Shown here in pieces: positions 47,295 to 56,585 of a stretch of 64,000 nt of DNA; within the stretch, counting starts at the first letter, position 1; each line of letters starts with the position of its first letter. Under the pieces are notes generated by a model. The model worked only from the letters and a program-made list of their open reading frames with translations. It had not been told where the DNA came from and made no database searches. The stretch is taken from contig NZ_JAGTTN010000006.1 of NCBI RefSeq assembly GCF_020682705.1, positions 172,019 through 236,018 on the forward strand. The letters run 5' to 3'. Both the position numbers and the translations under genes were made by a program. Source of the DNA: Microbacterium allomyrinae (GTDB taxonomy: Bacteria > Actinomycetota > Actinomycetes > Actinomycetales > Microbacteriaceae).

Positions 47295-49415
47295 TCAGCC
47301 GCGTAGGGCGAGCGCGAACGGGAGCACAGCCGTGGCGCCGGCGCGGCGGAGCTCGCGCGCAGCGACGGTCAGTGTCCACTTGCTGTCGACGTAGTCGTCG
47401 ACCAGCAGCACGGGACCCGCGGGCAGCTCGATCCCGGCGGCGCTGAATCGCCCCCAGACGCCGGCGAGCCGGAAGGCACTGTTGCCGCCGGGCTGCCCGG
47501 TCGGACCACCCTCCACGAGATCGAGGGTGCCGGCGAGCGGAAGGCGCCCGACCTCGGCGATGCCGCGCGCCAGCGATGCCACCAGCTGGGGCTTCGAGCG
47601 CGACGGCATGGCGACCACGGCGACCGGGCGCTCTGCCCACCCCCAATCGGCCAGCACGCGCACGCACGCCGCGAGCACGTTCGGCGGCACCGGGGAATCC
47701 GGGGCGCCCGCCGCGAACATCTCGCGCAGCGTGCCGCCCCATCCGAGGTCGGTGAGGCGGGCCAGCGCCCGGCCCTCCTCCGACTGCTCGCCGGCCGGGA
47801 TGCGTCCCTTCACCGCGACGCCCAGCCGATCCGCACCCGTCGGCCACTGCCGCCGCGGTTCGATCGGCACGCCCACGCGATCGAGGGCGGCGGATGCGGC
47901 ATCCGTCGCCTCTCGAGCGATGGCGGTCGGAAACCACGCGCCCGTGCAGTTGTCGCAGCGACCGCACGGGGCCGCGGAATCGTCGTCGAGCGAGCGCTGC
48001 AGGAACTCCATGCGGCACTCGCGCGTCTCTTCGTACTCGATCATGTGCTGCTGCTCGGCGACCCGCTCAGCGGCGATCCGGCGGTAGCGTTCCTCGTCGT
48101 AGACCCACGGCTCGCCCGTCGCGATCCAGCCGCCCTGCACCCTGGCGACCGCCCCGTCGACGTCGAGCACCTTGAGCAGCAGTTCGAGCGGAGTGCGGCG
48201 GATGTCGACCACGGCCTCGAGCGCGGGGGTCGACATCGGCGAGCGCGACGCCGACAGCGCCGTGAGCACCCGCTCGGCTCGTTCGCGGTCGGGCATCGAC
48301 GCGGTGGCGAAGTAGTGCCAGATCTCGCGGTCCTCGACGCCGGGGAGCAGGAGCACATCGGCCGATGCCGTCGCTCGGCCGGCGCGCCCGACCTGCTGGT
48401 AGTAGGAGACCGGTGACGACGGCGCGCCGAGGTGCACGACGAATCCGAGGTCGGGCTTGTCGAACCCCATGCCCAGCGCACTGGTGGCGACGAGCGCCTT
48501 GACCCGGTTGTCTTTGAGGAGTCCCTCGGACTCTTCGCGCTCGTCGGTGTCGGTCTGCCCGGTGTAGGCGCGCACCTCGTACCCGCGGTCGCGCAGCAGC
48601 CGCGCGGTGTCGTTCGCGGCGGCGACGGTCAGCGTGTAGATGATCCCCGAACCCGGCAGATCGCCGAGGTGGCTGATCAGCCAGGCGAGCCGGCTCGGCG
48701 CATCGGGCAGCCGCAGCACGCCCAGGCGCAGCGACGTGCGCGCGAGGGGGCCGCGGATGGTGAGGACGTCGGCCGCCTCGGCGCCGTCGCCGGCGAGCGC
48801 ACCGAGCTGTTCGGCGACGTCGGCGACGACGCGGCTGTTGGCGGTCGCGGTGGTCGCGAGCACGGGCACGCCCACCGGCATGCGCGCAATGAGGTCGCGC
48901 AGCCGTCGGTAGTCGGGGCGGAAGTCGTGGCCCCAGTCGCTGATGCAGTGAGCCTCGTCGACGACGAGGAGTCCGATTCTGGGGACGAGCTGCGGCAGCT
49001 GCTGATCGCGGAACGACGGGTTGTTCAGTCGCTCGGGTGACACCAGCAGCACGTCGACCTCGTCACGGTCGAGCTGCGCGAGAACGTCGCCCCACTCGTG
49101 CGCGTTCGTCGAATTGATCGCGACCGCCCGCACTCCGGCGCGCTGCGCAGCGGCGATCTGATCGCGCATGAGCGCCAGGAGCGGTGAGACGAGCACCGTC
49201 GGCCCGGCGCCGCGCCGGCGCAGCAGAAGCGTCGCGACGAAGTACACGGCCGACTTGCCCCACCCGGTGCGCTGCACCACGAGCGCCCGGCGGCGACCGT
49301 CGACGAGGGCCTCGATCGCCTCGAACTGACCGTCGTGGAAGTCGGCGTCGTCGCGGCCGACGAGGGCGTGGAGGACGTCGAGCGCCTCGTCACGGGTGGA
49401 CGTCGTCGAAGTCAT
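47295..49415 (-). CDS. recQ: RecQ-family DNA helicase with a phosphoribosyltransferase-like C-terminus
   Basis: A 706-aa 3'-5' DNA helicase. Motif 0/I is FHDGQFEAIEALV then QRTGWGKSAVYF; motif II is VVDEAHCISDWGHDFRPDYRRL; motif III LATTATAN; motif V/VI VATSALGMGFDKPD and YYQQVGRAGR. A zinc cluster (ECRMEFLQRS ... CGRCDNC) follows near 460-490. Instead of an HRDC domain, the last ~200 residues end in VLLVDDYVDSKWTLT, the PRPP-binding loop pattern of type I phosphoribosyltransferases. Such RecQ-PRT fusions occur in actinobacteria; the purpose of the tail is not established. ATG at 49415 has AGGG ahead; GTG at 49424 is the alternative. Confidence 0.93.
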   Translation of the reverse strand: MTSTTSTRDEALDVLHALVGRDDADFHDGQFEAIEALVDGRRRALVVQRTGWGKSAVYFVATLLLRRRGAGPTVLVSPLLALMRDQIAAAQRAGVRAVAINSTNAHEWGDVLAQLDRDEVDVLLVSPERLNNPSFRDQQLPQLVPRIGLLVVDEAHCISDWGHDFRPDYRRLRDLIARMPVGVPVLATTATANSRVVADVAEQLGALAGDGAEAADVLTIRGPLARTSLRLGVLRLPDAPSRLAWLISHLGDLPGSGIIYTLTVAAANDTARLLRDRGYEVRAYTGQTDTDEREESEGLLKDNRVKALVATSALGMGFDKPDLGFVVHLGAPSSPVSYYQQVGRAGRATASADVLLLPGVEDREIWHYFATASMPDRERAERVLTALSASRSPMSTPALEAVVDIRRTPLELLLKVLDVDGAVARVQGGWIATGEPWVYDEERYRRIAAERVAEQQHMIEYEETRECRMEFLQRSLDDDSAAPCGRCDNCTGAWFPTAIAREATDAASAALDRVGVPIEPRRQWPTGADRLGVAVKGRIPAGEQSEEGRALARLTDLGWGGTLREMFAAGAPDSPVPPNVLAACVRVLADWGWAERPVAVVAMPSRSKPQLVASLARGIAEVGRLPLAGTLDLVEGGPTGQPGGNSAFRLAGVWGRFSAAGIELPAGPVLLVDDYVDSKWTLTVAARELRRAGATAVLPFALALRG

Positions 49416-49495
49416 GCGTTCCACCCTGCCTCATCCCCCTGACACGTGCGCGCGGGAACGGCGGCCAGGGCGCATCGCGCCGGGAAGGCCCGCGC

Positions 49496-49954
49496 CTACG
49501 CGGCGACCTGGGCCTGCGGCATCCGCTCGCCCGCCGCCGGCGCTTCCGAGCGACGAAGAGCGCGGCCCAGCGCGAGGAACAGCAGCACCATACCGGCCGT
49601 GAGGAGCATGTGCCCGGTGCCGGCGATGCCCGAGATCATCTTGGAGGACTCCTCTCCGAGCACCGTGAGCGAGCCGTGCCAGATCAGCATCGCCGAGGTG
49701 ACCACGACGCCGGCGTTGTAGATCCAGAAGAACCAGCCGAACAGTCGCGAGCGCGACAGCGCGAACACCTTCTCGAGCGCGAGCACGATCAGCAGGATGA
49801 TGAACCCGAGCGTGAGCAGGTGGGTGTGGGCGAGACCCAGCTGCGTGAACTGGCCCTCCGGGAAGTCGTTGAGCTTCGTGAACTCGCGGTAGAACAGTCC
49901 CGAAGCCACTCCGGCGATCATGTAGCCGAAGGCGGCGTAGTAGAGCTTTCGCAT
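49496..49954 (-). CDS. DUF2871 membrane protein
   Basis: A 152-aa integral membrane protein with about four spans. It starts MRKLYYAAFGYMIAGVASGLFYREFTK and contains LGLAHTHLLTLGFI, whose conserved histidines sit at a membrane edge, and GTGHMLLTAGMVLLFLAL near the end; these are hallmarks of DUF2871. Four conserved histidines could hold a metal or haem, but this is not shown. ATG at 49954 has GAGAGGAA 4 nt upstream; a longer frame lacks family similarity. It lies 69 nt downstream of the response regulator gene on the same strand, so it may be a target of or part of that operon. Confidence 0.9.
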   Translation of the reverse strand: MRKLYYAAFGYMIAGVASGLFYREFTKLNDFPEGQFTQLGLAHTHLLTLGFIILLIVLALEKVFALSRSRLFGWFFWIYNAGVVVTSAMLIWHGSLTVLGEESSKMISGIAGTGHMLLTAGMVLLFLALGRALRRSEAPAAGERMPQAQVAA

Positions 49955-50023
49955 GGCATTCCTCTCGAATCTTCTTCCAGCCTCGGCGCGAACGGGCCGG
50001 GGTGGATCCATCGAAAGGTTGAT

Positions 50024-50644
50024 TCAGACGATTCCCGACTCGCGCGCCGCGGCGATCGCCTTGGCGCGGCTGGAGACGCCGAGCTTCTCGAACACGTGGA
50101 CGAGGTGGGTCTTCACCGTCGCCTCGGAGACGAACAGCGCCTTCGCGATCTCGCGGTTCGAGGCGCCCGTGTCGAGCAGCCTCAGCACATCCCGCTCGCG
50201 GTCGGTGAGGTTCACGCGAGGGCGCCGCATGCCCGCCACCACGCGCTCCTCTATGCCGGGGGCGAACACCAGTCCTCCCGCAGCCGCGTGACGCAGCGCC
50301 GCGACGATCGCGTCGGGGGGCGACTCCTTCAGAAGGTACCCGGCGGCGCCGGCCTCGATCGCGGCGAGGATCTCGGCGTCCCGATCGAAGGTCGTCAGGA
50401 TCACGACGGCAGGAGCGTGCGGCCGCGACCGCAGCGCGCGCGTCGTCGCGACGCCGTCCATGCCGGAACCCAGCCGCAGGTCGCACAGCACGACGTCCGG
50501 ATGCAGCTCGTCCGCGAGCGCGATCGCCTCTTCTCCGGATGCCGCTTCGCCCACGATCTCGACGTCGTCGCGGTGCGCGAACAGCGCGCGCAGTCCGGTG
50601 CGCACGATCGGATGATCGTCGACGAGGAGCACGGTGATGGCCAT
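50024..50644 (-). CDS. NarL/LuxR-type response regulator
   Basis: A 206-aa transcription factor. The receiver domain (1-120) has the acidic pocket Asp9-Asp10, the phosphate acceptor Asp55 in VLCDLRLGSGMDG, and the conserved Thr and Lys in ILTTFD and YLLKES. The C-terminal LuxR HTH (about 145-205) reads LTDRERDVLRLLDTGASNREIAKALFVSEATVKTHL. ATG at 50644 is 1 nt after the kinase stop codon, so the two are cotranscribed. Targets are unknown; the DUF2871 gene directly downstream is a candidate. Confidence 0.95.
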   Translation of the reverse strand: MAITVLLVDDHPIVRTGLRALFAHRDDVEIVGEAASGEEAIALADELHPDVVLCDLRLGSGMDGVATTRALRSRPHAPAVVILTTFDRDAEILAAIEAGAAGYLLKESPPDAIVAALRHAAAGGLVFAPGIEERVVAGMRRPRVNLTDRERDVLRLLDTGASNREIAKALFVSEATVKTHLVHVFEKLGVSSRAKAIAAARESGIV

Positions 50645-50645
50645 G

Positions 50646-51986
50646 TCAGCTCGCCTCACCCGTGGGCATCAGCCCGAACGGAACGTGCGCCGACAGGGCG
50701 GTGCCGTCGCCCGGTGCGCTCTCGACCTCGAGCCCGCCGCCGAGTTCCCGGAGGCGGTCGCGCATCGCACGCAACCCGTACCCGCCATCGGTGATGTCGC
50801 GCGCCGCGTCCCACGCCGCGGCATCGAAGCCCGCGCCGTCGTCCACGATGTCCAGGCGCACCGCCTCCTCGGCATCGACGAGGTTCACCACGACTCTGCG
50901 CGCCGCCGCATGCGCGCGCACGTTCGCGAGCGCCGATTGCGCGGTCCGCAGCAGCGCCACCTCGGTCGCGGTGGGCAGGGCCGGCAGGGTCTCGTCGACA
51001 TGCAGCTCGGTGGCGATGCCCGTCTCGTCGGCGAGCCGCTCGAGCATCCTCGCGAGCGCCCCCGCGAGCGCCCCGGTCTCGAGCTCCGCCGGTGCGAGCG
51101 CGGCGACGATGCGGCGGACGTCGGCGAGCGCCTCATGCGAGAGGCGCTCGATCTGCGCGAGCGGCATAGATGCGACCTTCCGACCCCGCGCAGAGATCGG
51201 GCCGACGGCATCCGTCCTCGCGGCCTCCTGTGCGCTGCGCGCGAGCATGCCGATCGAGGTGAGCGACTGCGCGACCGTGTCGTGGATGTCGCGCGACAGA
51301 CGCGTGCGCTCGGCCATCGCGCCCGATTCGCGCTGCGTGCGGGCGAGCTCGTCCTGCAACCCCGCCATCTCATGCTGCGTCTCGACGAGCGACTCGACCA
51401 GTCGCTGGCGCTCCCTCGCGTCGCGCACGAGCTGCAGGAACCCGCGCGAGATCCCGAGCGCGAACACCCCTCCCACCAGTGGGCCGATCACGTCGGCGTA
51501 CGTCAGCGCACCGTTGTGCAGGACGGGCGCTGCGACGACGATCGCGAACACCGCGGCCGAGTACGCCACGGCCCAGCGCAGGCGCAGCGCGTAGCCCGCG
51601 AACAGCCACAGCGGGAAGGCGAGCCACACGAACTCGGCCGAGACGACCACCGCGCCGACCCAGATCGCCGCGAGGCCGATGATCCACCAGGCCGGGGGCG
51701 CCGGGACGGCGGGATCGACGGCGGTCCCCGTCTGACCACCCGAATGCGCCGCCCGTCCGAAGAGCAGCAGACCGGCGCCGTACCAGCCGGCGAAGACGAC
51801 GGATGCCGCGACCACCCAGGCCGCAGAAGTGCCGTCGACGACAGCCCGGGTCGCGCCGACCGCGAGGAGCACGGCGGTGATCAGCGTCTGCCCGGTGCGC
51901 ATCCAACGCGCGACCGAGACGGCGCGCAGGCGCGCACCCGGCACACCGCCGGCGAGCGGGGCACGAGAACCGGAGGCGTCCGTCAT
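50646..51986 (-). CDS. Sensor histidine kinase, NarX/DesK class
   Basis: A 446-aa membrane kinase. Five or six spans in about 30-180 form the sensor. A coiled coil (about 188-228) leads to the HisKA_3 dimerisation helix with phospho-acceptor His235 in SRDIHDTVAQSLTSIG. The ATPase domain has N-box-like RTAQSALANVRAHA, DDGAGFD and GGYGLRAMRDRLRELGG. The signal is unknown. ATG at 51986 has GAGG only 1 nt before it; GACAAT 6 nt upstream would suit a leaderless transcript. The partner regulator gene follows immediately. Confidence 0.94.
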   Translation of the reverse strand: MTDASGSRAPLAGGVPGARLRAVSVARWMRTGQTLITAVLLAVGATRAVVDGTSAAWVVAASVVFAGWYGAGLLLFGRAAHSGGQTGTAVDPAVPAPPAWWIIGLAAIWVGAVVVSAEFVWLAFPLWLFAGYALRLRWAVAYSAAVFAIVVAAPVLHNGALTYADVIGPLVGGVFALGISRGFLQLVRDARERQRLVESLVETQHEMAGLQDELARTQRESGAMAERTRLSRDIHDTVAQSLTSIGMLARSAQEAARTDAVGPISARGRKVASMPLAQIERLSHEALADVRRIVAALAPAELETGALAGALARMLERLADETGIATELHVDETLPALPTATEVALLRTAQSALANVRAHAAARRVVVNLVDAEEAVRLDIVDDGAGFDAAAWDAARDITDGGYGLRAMRDRLRELGGGLEVESAPGDGTALSAHVPFGLMPTGEAS

Positions 51987-52048
51987 ACCTCGATTGTCGC
52001 GCGACGAGCCAGGAAGCCGGGCCCCCTGTGCCGCGCGCGTCACGAGGG

Positions 52049-52054
52049 TAGCCT
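52049..52054 (+). promoter_or_regulatory. -10 box of the cysteine desulfurase-like gene (leaderless)
   Basis: TAGCCT lies exactly 7 nt before the ATG at 52062, and no ribosome site is present, so transcription probably starts on the start codon. Confidence 0.55.
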
Positions 52055-52061
52055 TCACCTC

Positions 52062-53744
52062 ATGAGGGCAGAGCCGCCTATCCTCGCGCGCATCCGCGAG
52101 GGCGTCATCGGCGACGATCAGGTGATGCACGGGCCGTTCGGACCCCGTCGCGTGACGTACGCCGACTACACCGCGAGCGGCCGGGCACTGTCGTTCATCG
52201 AGGACTTCGTCCGCGACGAGGTGCTCCCCCGGTATGCGAACACCCACTCCGAAGCCAGCGGCACGGGCCTTCAGACCACGCGTCTGCGCGAGGACGCGCG
52301 CGCGATCATCCACCGTGCGGTGCACGGCACCGACGACACCGTCGTGATCTTCGCCGGCAACGGATCGACCGGCGCGATCCACAAGCTGATCGGCATCCTC
52401 GGACTCCGCATCCCCGCCGATCTCGATCGCGAGTACGCACTGTCGACGCGGATTCCGCCGGCGAAGCGCCCTGTCGTGTTCATCGGGCCGTACGAGCACC
52501 ACAGCAACGAGCTGCCCTGGCGCGAGTCCATCGCCGACGTCGTGACGATCCCCGAAGATGCCGACGGACACGTCGACGTCGCGCGTCTCACCGCCGAACT
52601 CGAGCGTCTCGCCGAGCGCCCGCTGAAGATCGGCTCCTTCAGCGCCGCCAGCAACGTCACCGGCATCCTCACCGACACCGCCACGATCACCCGCGTGCTC
52701 CACGAGCACGGCGCGCTCGCATTCTGGGACTACGCGGCCGCCGCCCCGTACATCGACGTCGACGCCTCCGACGAGGACGCCGTCTTCCTCTCGCCGCACA
52801 AGTTCATCGGCGGGCCGGGCACGCCCGGCGTGCTCGTGGTCGATCGGCGCCTTCTGACCAACTCGGTGCCCGAGTCGGTCGGCGGCGGCACGGTCGCGTA
52901 CGTGAACCCGCTCGAGCATCGCTACATCACGGATGCCGCGCACCGCGAAGAAGCGGGAACCCCGGCGATCATCGAGTCGATCCGCGCCGGCCTCGTGTTC
53001 GCCCTCAAGGACGAGGTGGGCGTCGACACGATCCGCGAACTGGAGCACGGGTTCCTCGCGCGGGCGCGGGAGGCGTGGCAGCGGCACCCGTCGATCCAGA
53101 TCCTCGGGAACCCGGGCGCCGACCGCCTGTCGATCGTGTCGTTCGTGATCACGCGCCCGGGCGGCCGCTACCTGCACCACAACGTCGTGGTGGCGATCCT
53201 CAACGACCTCTTCGGAATCCAGGCGCGGGGCGGATGCTCGTGCGCCGGCCCGTACGGCCATCGCCTGCTGGGCATCGACCTCGACCGCTCCCACGAGTTC
53301 GAGCGCGAGATCGAAGGCGGGTGCGAGGGGATCAAGCCCGGCTGGGTGCGGGTGAGCTTCAACTATTTCCTCAGCGACGCCGTGTTCGACTACATCGTCG
53401 ACGCGGTGTCGCTCGTCGCCGACCACGGGTACAAGCTCGTGCCTCGCTACCGGTTCTCCCCCGACACGGGCCTCTGGCGCCACGCCTCCGGACTCGTCGA
53501 GCCGCCGCTGCGGCTCGCGCAGCTCGGCTACGACGGCGAGGGCCGGCTCACGTTCCCGCGGCACGACGACAGGGCCCCCGAGTCGGCGCTGGCCGGATAC
53601 CTCGATGAGGCACGGGACCTGCTCGAATCGCTGCCCGACCCGTACGCCGACGGGCAGCCGGCGCATGTCGCCGACGACCGGCTCAGCGCCGACTTCGAGC
53701 ACCTGCGCTGGTTCGACCTGCCCGCGGAGTCGCTCGAACGGTAG
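52062..53744 (+). CDS. Class V aminotransferase, cysteine desulfurase-like
   Basis: A 560-aa PLP enzyme. PLP contacts are His147 in GPYEHHSNE, Asp223 in FWDYAAAAPY, and Schiff-base Lys247 in LSPHKFIGGPGTPGVL. A cysteine-rich loop, RGGCSCAGPYGH (Cys392, Cys394), sits where cysteine desulfurases hold their sulfur-accepting cysteine. Known desulfurases are near 400 residues; this one has about 130 extra at the C-terminus (after VSFNYFLSD) with no known domain. It could release sulfur from cysteine for cofactor or thiol synthesis, or act on another substrate. It is divergent from the histidine kinase and convergent with the FUSC-type gene 16 nt away. Confidence 0.9.
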   Translation: MRAEPPILARIREGVIGDDQVMHGPFGPRRVTYADYTASGRALSFIEDFVRDEVLPRYANTHSEASGTGLQTTRLREDARAIIHRAVHGTDDTVVIFAGNGSTGAIHKLIGILGLRIPADLDREYALSTRIPPAKRPVVFIGPYEHHSNELPWRESIADVVTIPEDADGHVDVARLTAELERLAERPLKIGSFSAASNVTGILTDTATITRVLHEHGALAFWDYAAAAPYIDVDASDEDAVFLSPHKFIGGPGTPGVLVVDRRLLTNSVPESVGGGTVAYVNPLEHRYITDAAHREEAGTPAIIESIRAGLVFALKDEVGVDTIRELEHGFLARAREAWQRHPSIQILGNPGADRLSIVSFVITRPGGRYLHHNVVVAILNDLFGIQARGGCSCAGPYGHRLLGIDLDRSHEFEREIEGGCEGIKPGWVRVSFNYFLSDAVFDYIVDAVSLVADHGYKLVPRYRFSPDTGLWRHASGLVEPPLRLAQLGYDGEGRLTFPRHDDRAPESALAGYLDEARDLLESLPDPYADGQPAHVADDRLSADFEHLRWFDLPAESLER

Positions 53745-53760
53745 CGGCCGGATCGGCTGC

Positions 53761-54810
53761 TCAGTCGTCGCGCGCGTGCAGCAGGCCGCTCGCCGCGCCG
53801 AGCGCGGCGCCCACAAGAGTGTCCACGACGCGTTCGGCCGCGACGGCGACGCTGTCGACATCTCCGGTCGCCGCACCCGTGAGCAGCAGCACGAGGGGCG
53901 TGATGAAGACGAGCGCGAGTGCGTAGTTGCGCACGACGAACAGCTCGATCGTGAACTGCAGCACGCCGAGCAGCAGTGCCAGCCACAGCACGTCGAGCGG
54001 CAGCGGAGCCAGCAGGAGGTAGACCCCGGCGCCGATGACGGTGCCGATCAGGCGATGCAGTCCGCGCGTGAACGCCGCACGCCGATCCGCCGCGACGCCG
54101 ATCACCGCGACGGCCGCGCCGACGATCCAGTAGGCGCGATCGGGGTCCAGGAGCAGGCCCAGCGCGATCCCGGCGACCGTCACGAGCGCAACGCGGGCCA
54201 GGAGCATCCGCGCCGCCGGCGGCCACGCCGGCCCGGGAAGCACTTCGCGCAGGGCCCGGGCGGGCGGGCGACGCCGGCTCGGGAGCAGCAGCGGGGTGAG
54301 ACAGAGGAGAGAAGCGAACAGGATGCCGCAGCCCACCGCGACGACGAAGGTCCCGGAATCCGCTCCCGAAGCCACGATCCGTGCCGACAGCCCGAAGACG
54401 AGCACGACGAAGATCGGGCCCGGCGGACCGACCGAGAATCCGAACATCGCCGCTGCGGCCGCGATCGTGACGATCGCGAGACCCACGAGGGTGGCGACCG
54501 GAGACGGGCCGGCGACAGTGCCGAGGACGGCTGCGGCAAAGAGCGCGCCGGCGACGAACGGCAGCACGCGCACTCGTTCGACCACGGGCAGATGGGTACC
54601 GTAGAGCGCGACGAACGCGCCGGTCGCCGCCTGGAACCCCAGGTCGGGGCGTCCGAGAAGCGACATCAGGGCGATCGGCAGCGAGATCGCGAGCGCGGCT
54701 CGCAGCCCGATCGCCCACCTCGGGCCTCGCGCGGGACCGAGACGGACGAGACTCGCCAGGGCGTGACCGAGTTCTGTCCGCCACGTGCGGCCGTCACTGC
54801 TCGCTGGCAT
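53761..54810 (-). CDS. FUSC-type inner-membrane protein
   Basis: A 349-aa protein with two blocks of about five membrane spans (about 35-165 and 200-335) separated by a basic, proline-rich loop (LLPSRRRPPARALREVLPGP). This repeat layout and the stretch AYWIVGAAVAVIG ... RGLHRLIGTVIGAGVYLLLAPL match the FUSC family, which includes fusaric acid and aromatic acid exporters. The long cytoplasmic domain of larger members is missing. ATG at 54810 has GGAGCACGC ahead. It lies 90 nt upstream of nothing in its direction and ends beside the desulfurase-like gene. Substrate unknown. Confidence 0.88.
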   Translation of the reverse strand: MPASSDGRTWRTELGHALASLVRLGPARGPRWAIGLRAALAISLPIALMSLLGRPDLGFQAATGAFVALYGTHLPVVERVRVLPFVAGALFAAAVLGTVAGPSPVATLVGLAIVTIAAAAAMFGFSVGPPGPIFVVLVFGLSARIVASGADSGTFVVAVGCGILFASLLCLTPLLLPSRRRPPARALREVLPGPAWPPAARMLLARVALVTVAGIALGLLLDPDRAYWIVGAAVAVIGVAADRRAAFTRGLHRLIGTVIGAGVYLLLAPLPLDVLWLALLLGVLQFTIELFVVRNYALALVFITPLVLLLTGAATGDVDSVAVAAERVVDTLVGAALGAASGLLHARDD

Positions 54811-54900
54811 CCGCGTGCTCCTTCCCGCAGTCCATCCTCTCGCGTGCGCGAGGCAGGGCGGGGCCGCAGCAGGAGACAGGTGCGGTGCGGTCCGGTGCGG

Positions 54901-55935
54901 TCAGCCGTCCTGCGGCGACGGGCGCCACCGGAACGACACCCTCACCACGCCGTGGTCGCCGGTTCCGCTCTCGCGGTGGTCCTCGGCGTTGAGGTGGTCG
55001 TTGTCGATCGACAGTCCGTCGAAGAGCCAGAGCCGTCGCCGGCTGTGGTCGTAGAACTGCTCGCTGACCAGCACATGGTCGAGCGACTCGCGCAGGTCCT
55101 GATGGACGTGCGTGTAATACACGTCGCGGGTGTCGCGGTATTCCTGCAGCGTCTGGGCCGTGTAGAGCCCGACGTCGGCGCCGCCCTGCGCCACTCCCAC
55201 GAGGTAACGGGGCTGCTCGGTCAGGATGTTCACGGTGTTGCTGTGCTGCCCGTCGTTGATGTCGCCCAGGACGATCACCGGCGTCACGGTGCCCTTCATC
55301 GTCTCGGTCAGCAGCACCCGCAATGCAGCCGCCTCGGCGGTGCGCTGGATCGTCGCGAGCGCCGCGCCGATCGCGGTGACGTGCGGCTTGTACCGGTCGG
55401 GATCCTGATCGAACCAGGTCTCGGTGTCGATGCGGATCGGCAGCTTGGACTTGAAGTGGGCGACGTACACCTCGGTGACGTGGTCGTCGCGCAGCGCCAG
55501 GGGAACGCGCAGCACGGGACGCGAGAATCTCGGAATGCTCACCCGGATGCCGGGGGCCTGGGGATCCATCGGGGTGGTCGATTCCAGTCGCAGGCCCGGC
55601 GGGAACTGATCGATCCACACCGGATCGCCCGCCCGCAGCCCCGTCCGCACGAGCGCGGCGCAGATGATCCGGCCGCCGGACGCCGGCTCGGCGATCAGCT
55701 CGTAGTCGTCGTCGAGATTCGCATCGGCGAGGACCTCGGCCATCGCGTCGCGATGCCACAGCTCCTGCAGCCCCACGACGTCCGGCTTGAGCGCGCGCAG
55801 CTTCGCTCCGATCCAGCGGACCTTGCGCCGGTACTCGTCGTCGGTCCAGACGACCTGGCCGGGGTTCATCCGCCGGCCGGGCAGTTGCAGGTTGTACAGA
55901 TTGAACGTCGCGACGCTGAAGCGATCGAGATCCAT
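54901..55935 (-). CDS. Endonuclease/exonuclease/phosphatase-fold protein
   Basis: A 344-aa metal-dependent phosphodiesterase-fold protein. Visible motifs in order are FSVATFNLYNL (first metal Asn), VVGLQELWHRDAM with the metal-binding Glu near residue 58, YVAHFKSKLPI near 163, VIVLGDINDGQHS with catalytic Asp/Asn near 223-226, and the final DHVLVS and GDHGVVRVSF, where the general-base Asp-His pair lies. Family members cut DNA, sphingomyelin or inositol phosphates; the substrate here is open. There is no signal peptide, so it acts in the cytoplasm. ATG at 55935 has AGGAGGAGG upstream. It is divergent from the PPOX gene at 56035. Confidence 0.93.
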   Translation of the reverse strand: MDLDRFSVATFNLYNLQLPGRRMNPGQVVWTDDEYRRKVRWIGAKLRALKPDVVGLQELWHRDAMAEVLADANLDDDYELIAEPASGGRIICAALVRTGLRAGDPVWIDQFPPGLRLESTTPMDPQAPGIRVSIPRFSRPVLRVPLALRDDHVTEVYVAHFKSKLPIRIDTETWFDQDPDRYKPHVTAIGAALATIQRTAEAAALRVLLTETMKGTVTPVIVLGDINDGQHSNTVNILTEQPRYLVGVAQGGADVGLYTAQTLQEYRDTRDVYYTHVHQDLRESLDHVLVSEQFYDHSRRRLWLFDGLSIDNDHLNAEDHRESGTGDHGVVRVSFRWRPSPQDG

Positions 55936-56034
55936 GGCGCACCTCCTCCTGACAGGAGCGTGCGGGCATCCATGCTGATACCCGCGCGCGGACCTGCGGA
56001 CGGCGGGCCATGAGCTGCAGGGGATGATGGTGGG

Positions 56035-56427
56035 GTGCGCAGCCTCACCTCTCTCACCGACGATGGCGCGGGATTCGTCTCCGACTACCACCTCGCGACG
56101 CTCTCGACCCTGGGCCGCGACGGCGGGATCCACGTCGTCGCGGTGGGGTTCACCGTCGATGACGGCGTCGTGCGCGTGATCACGTCGGACGCCACGCAGA
56201 AGGTCCGCAACATCGAGCGCGAGCCGCGGGCGACCGTGGCACAGGTCGCGGGTCCGCGCTGGCTGAGCATCGCCGGACGCGCCACGATCGAGCGCGATCC
56301 CGACGCCGTCGCGCACGCCGTCGCGCTCTACGCGCAGCGATACCGGCAGCCGCGGGTGAACCCGCGACGCGTCGTCATCCGGCTCGACCCGGTCACGGTG
56401 ATGGGGTCGGCCGACCTCTTCGCCTGA
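56035..56427 (+). CDS. PPOX-class oxidoreductase (F420-dependent type)
   Basis: A 130-aa split-barrel flavin/deazaflavin protein. LATLSTLGRDGGIHVVAVGFTVDDGVVRVITSDATQKVRNIEREPRATV (about 21-69) is the cofactor-binding core of the Rv1155-like subgroup, and RWLSIAGRATIERDP follows. The reaction is probably reduction with F420H2; FMN is possible. The start is GTG at 56035 in a stretch with GGTGGGG before it but no clear spacing. It is a single gene, convergent with the TetR gene, so its role cannot be inferred further. Confidence 0.9.
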   Translation: MRSLTSLTDDGAGFVSDYHLATLSTLGRDGGIHVVAVGFTVDDGVVRVITSDATQKVRNIEREPRATVAQVAGPRWLSIAGRATIERDPDAVAHAVALYAQRYRQPRVNPRRVVIRLDPVTVMGSADLFA

Positions 56428-56585
56428 CGAGCGGATGCCGCGGTCCGCCGCGTCAGCGCGGCTCGGGACCGTCGGCGATCGCTACGGCTGCAGATTCCTG
56501 TCGTGGCGCATCCGATCTGTGTAGCCGCCGCAGGAAGCTGGCGCCGACCCACGTCGGGCGCGGCCGCAGGCACCGGATCCGCGTG
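56428..56585. other. 158-nt gap between convergent genes
   Basis: It lies between the PPOX and TetR stop codons. Several short GC-rich inverted repeats are possible, but none is longer than 7 bp. No gene or clear terminator is seen. Confidence 0.4.

Noticed and set aside
50634..52061. An in-frame extension of the desulfurase-like gene of about 476 codons upstream
   Set aside because: It is antisense to the histidine kinase and lacks family motifs. The ATG at 52062 has a leaderless promoter at the right spacing.
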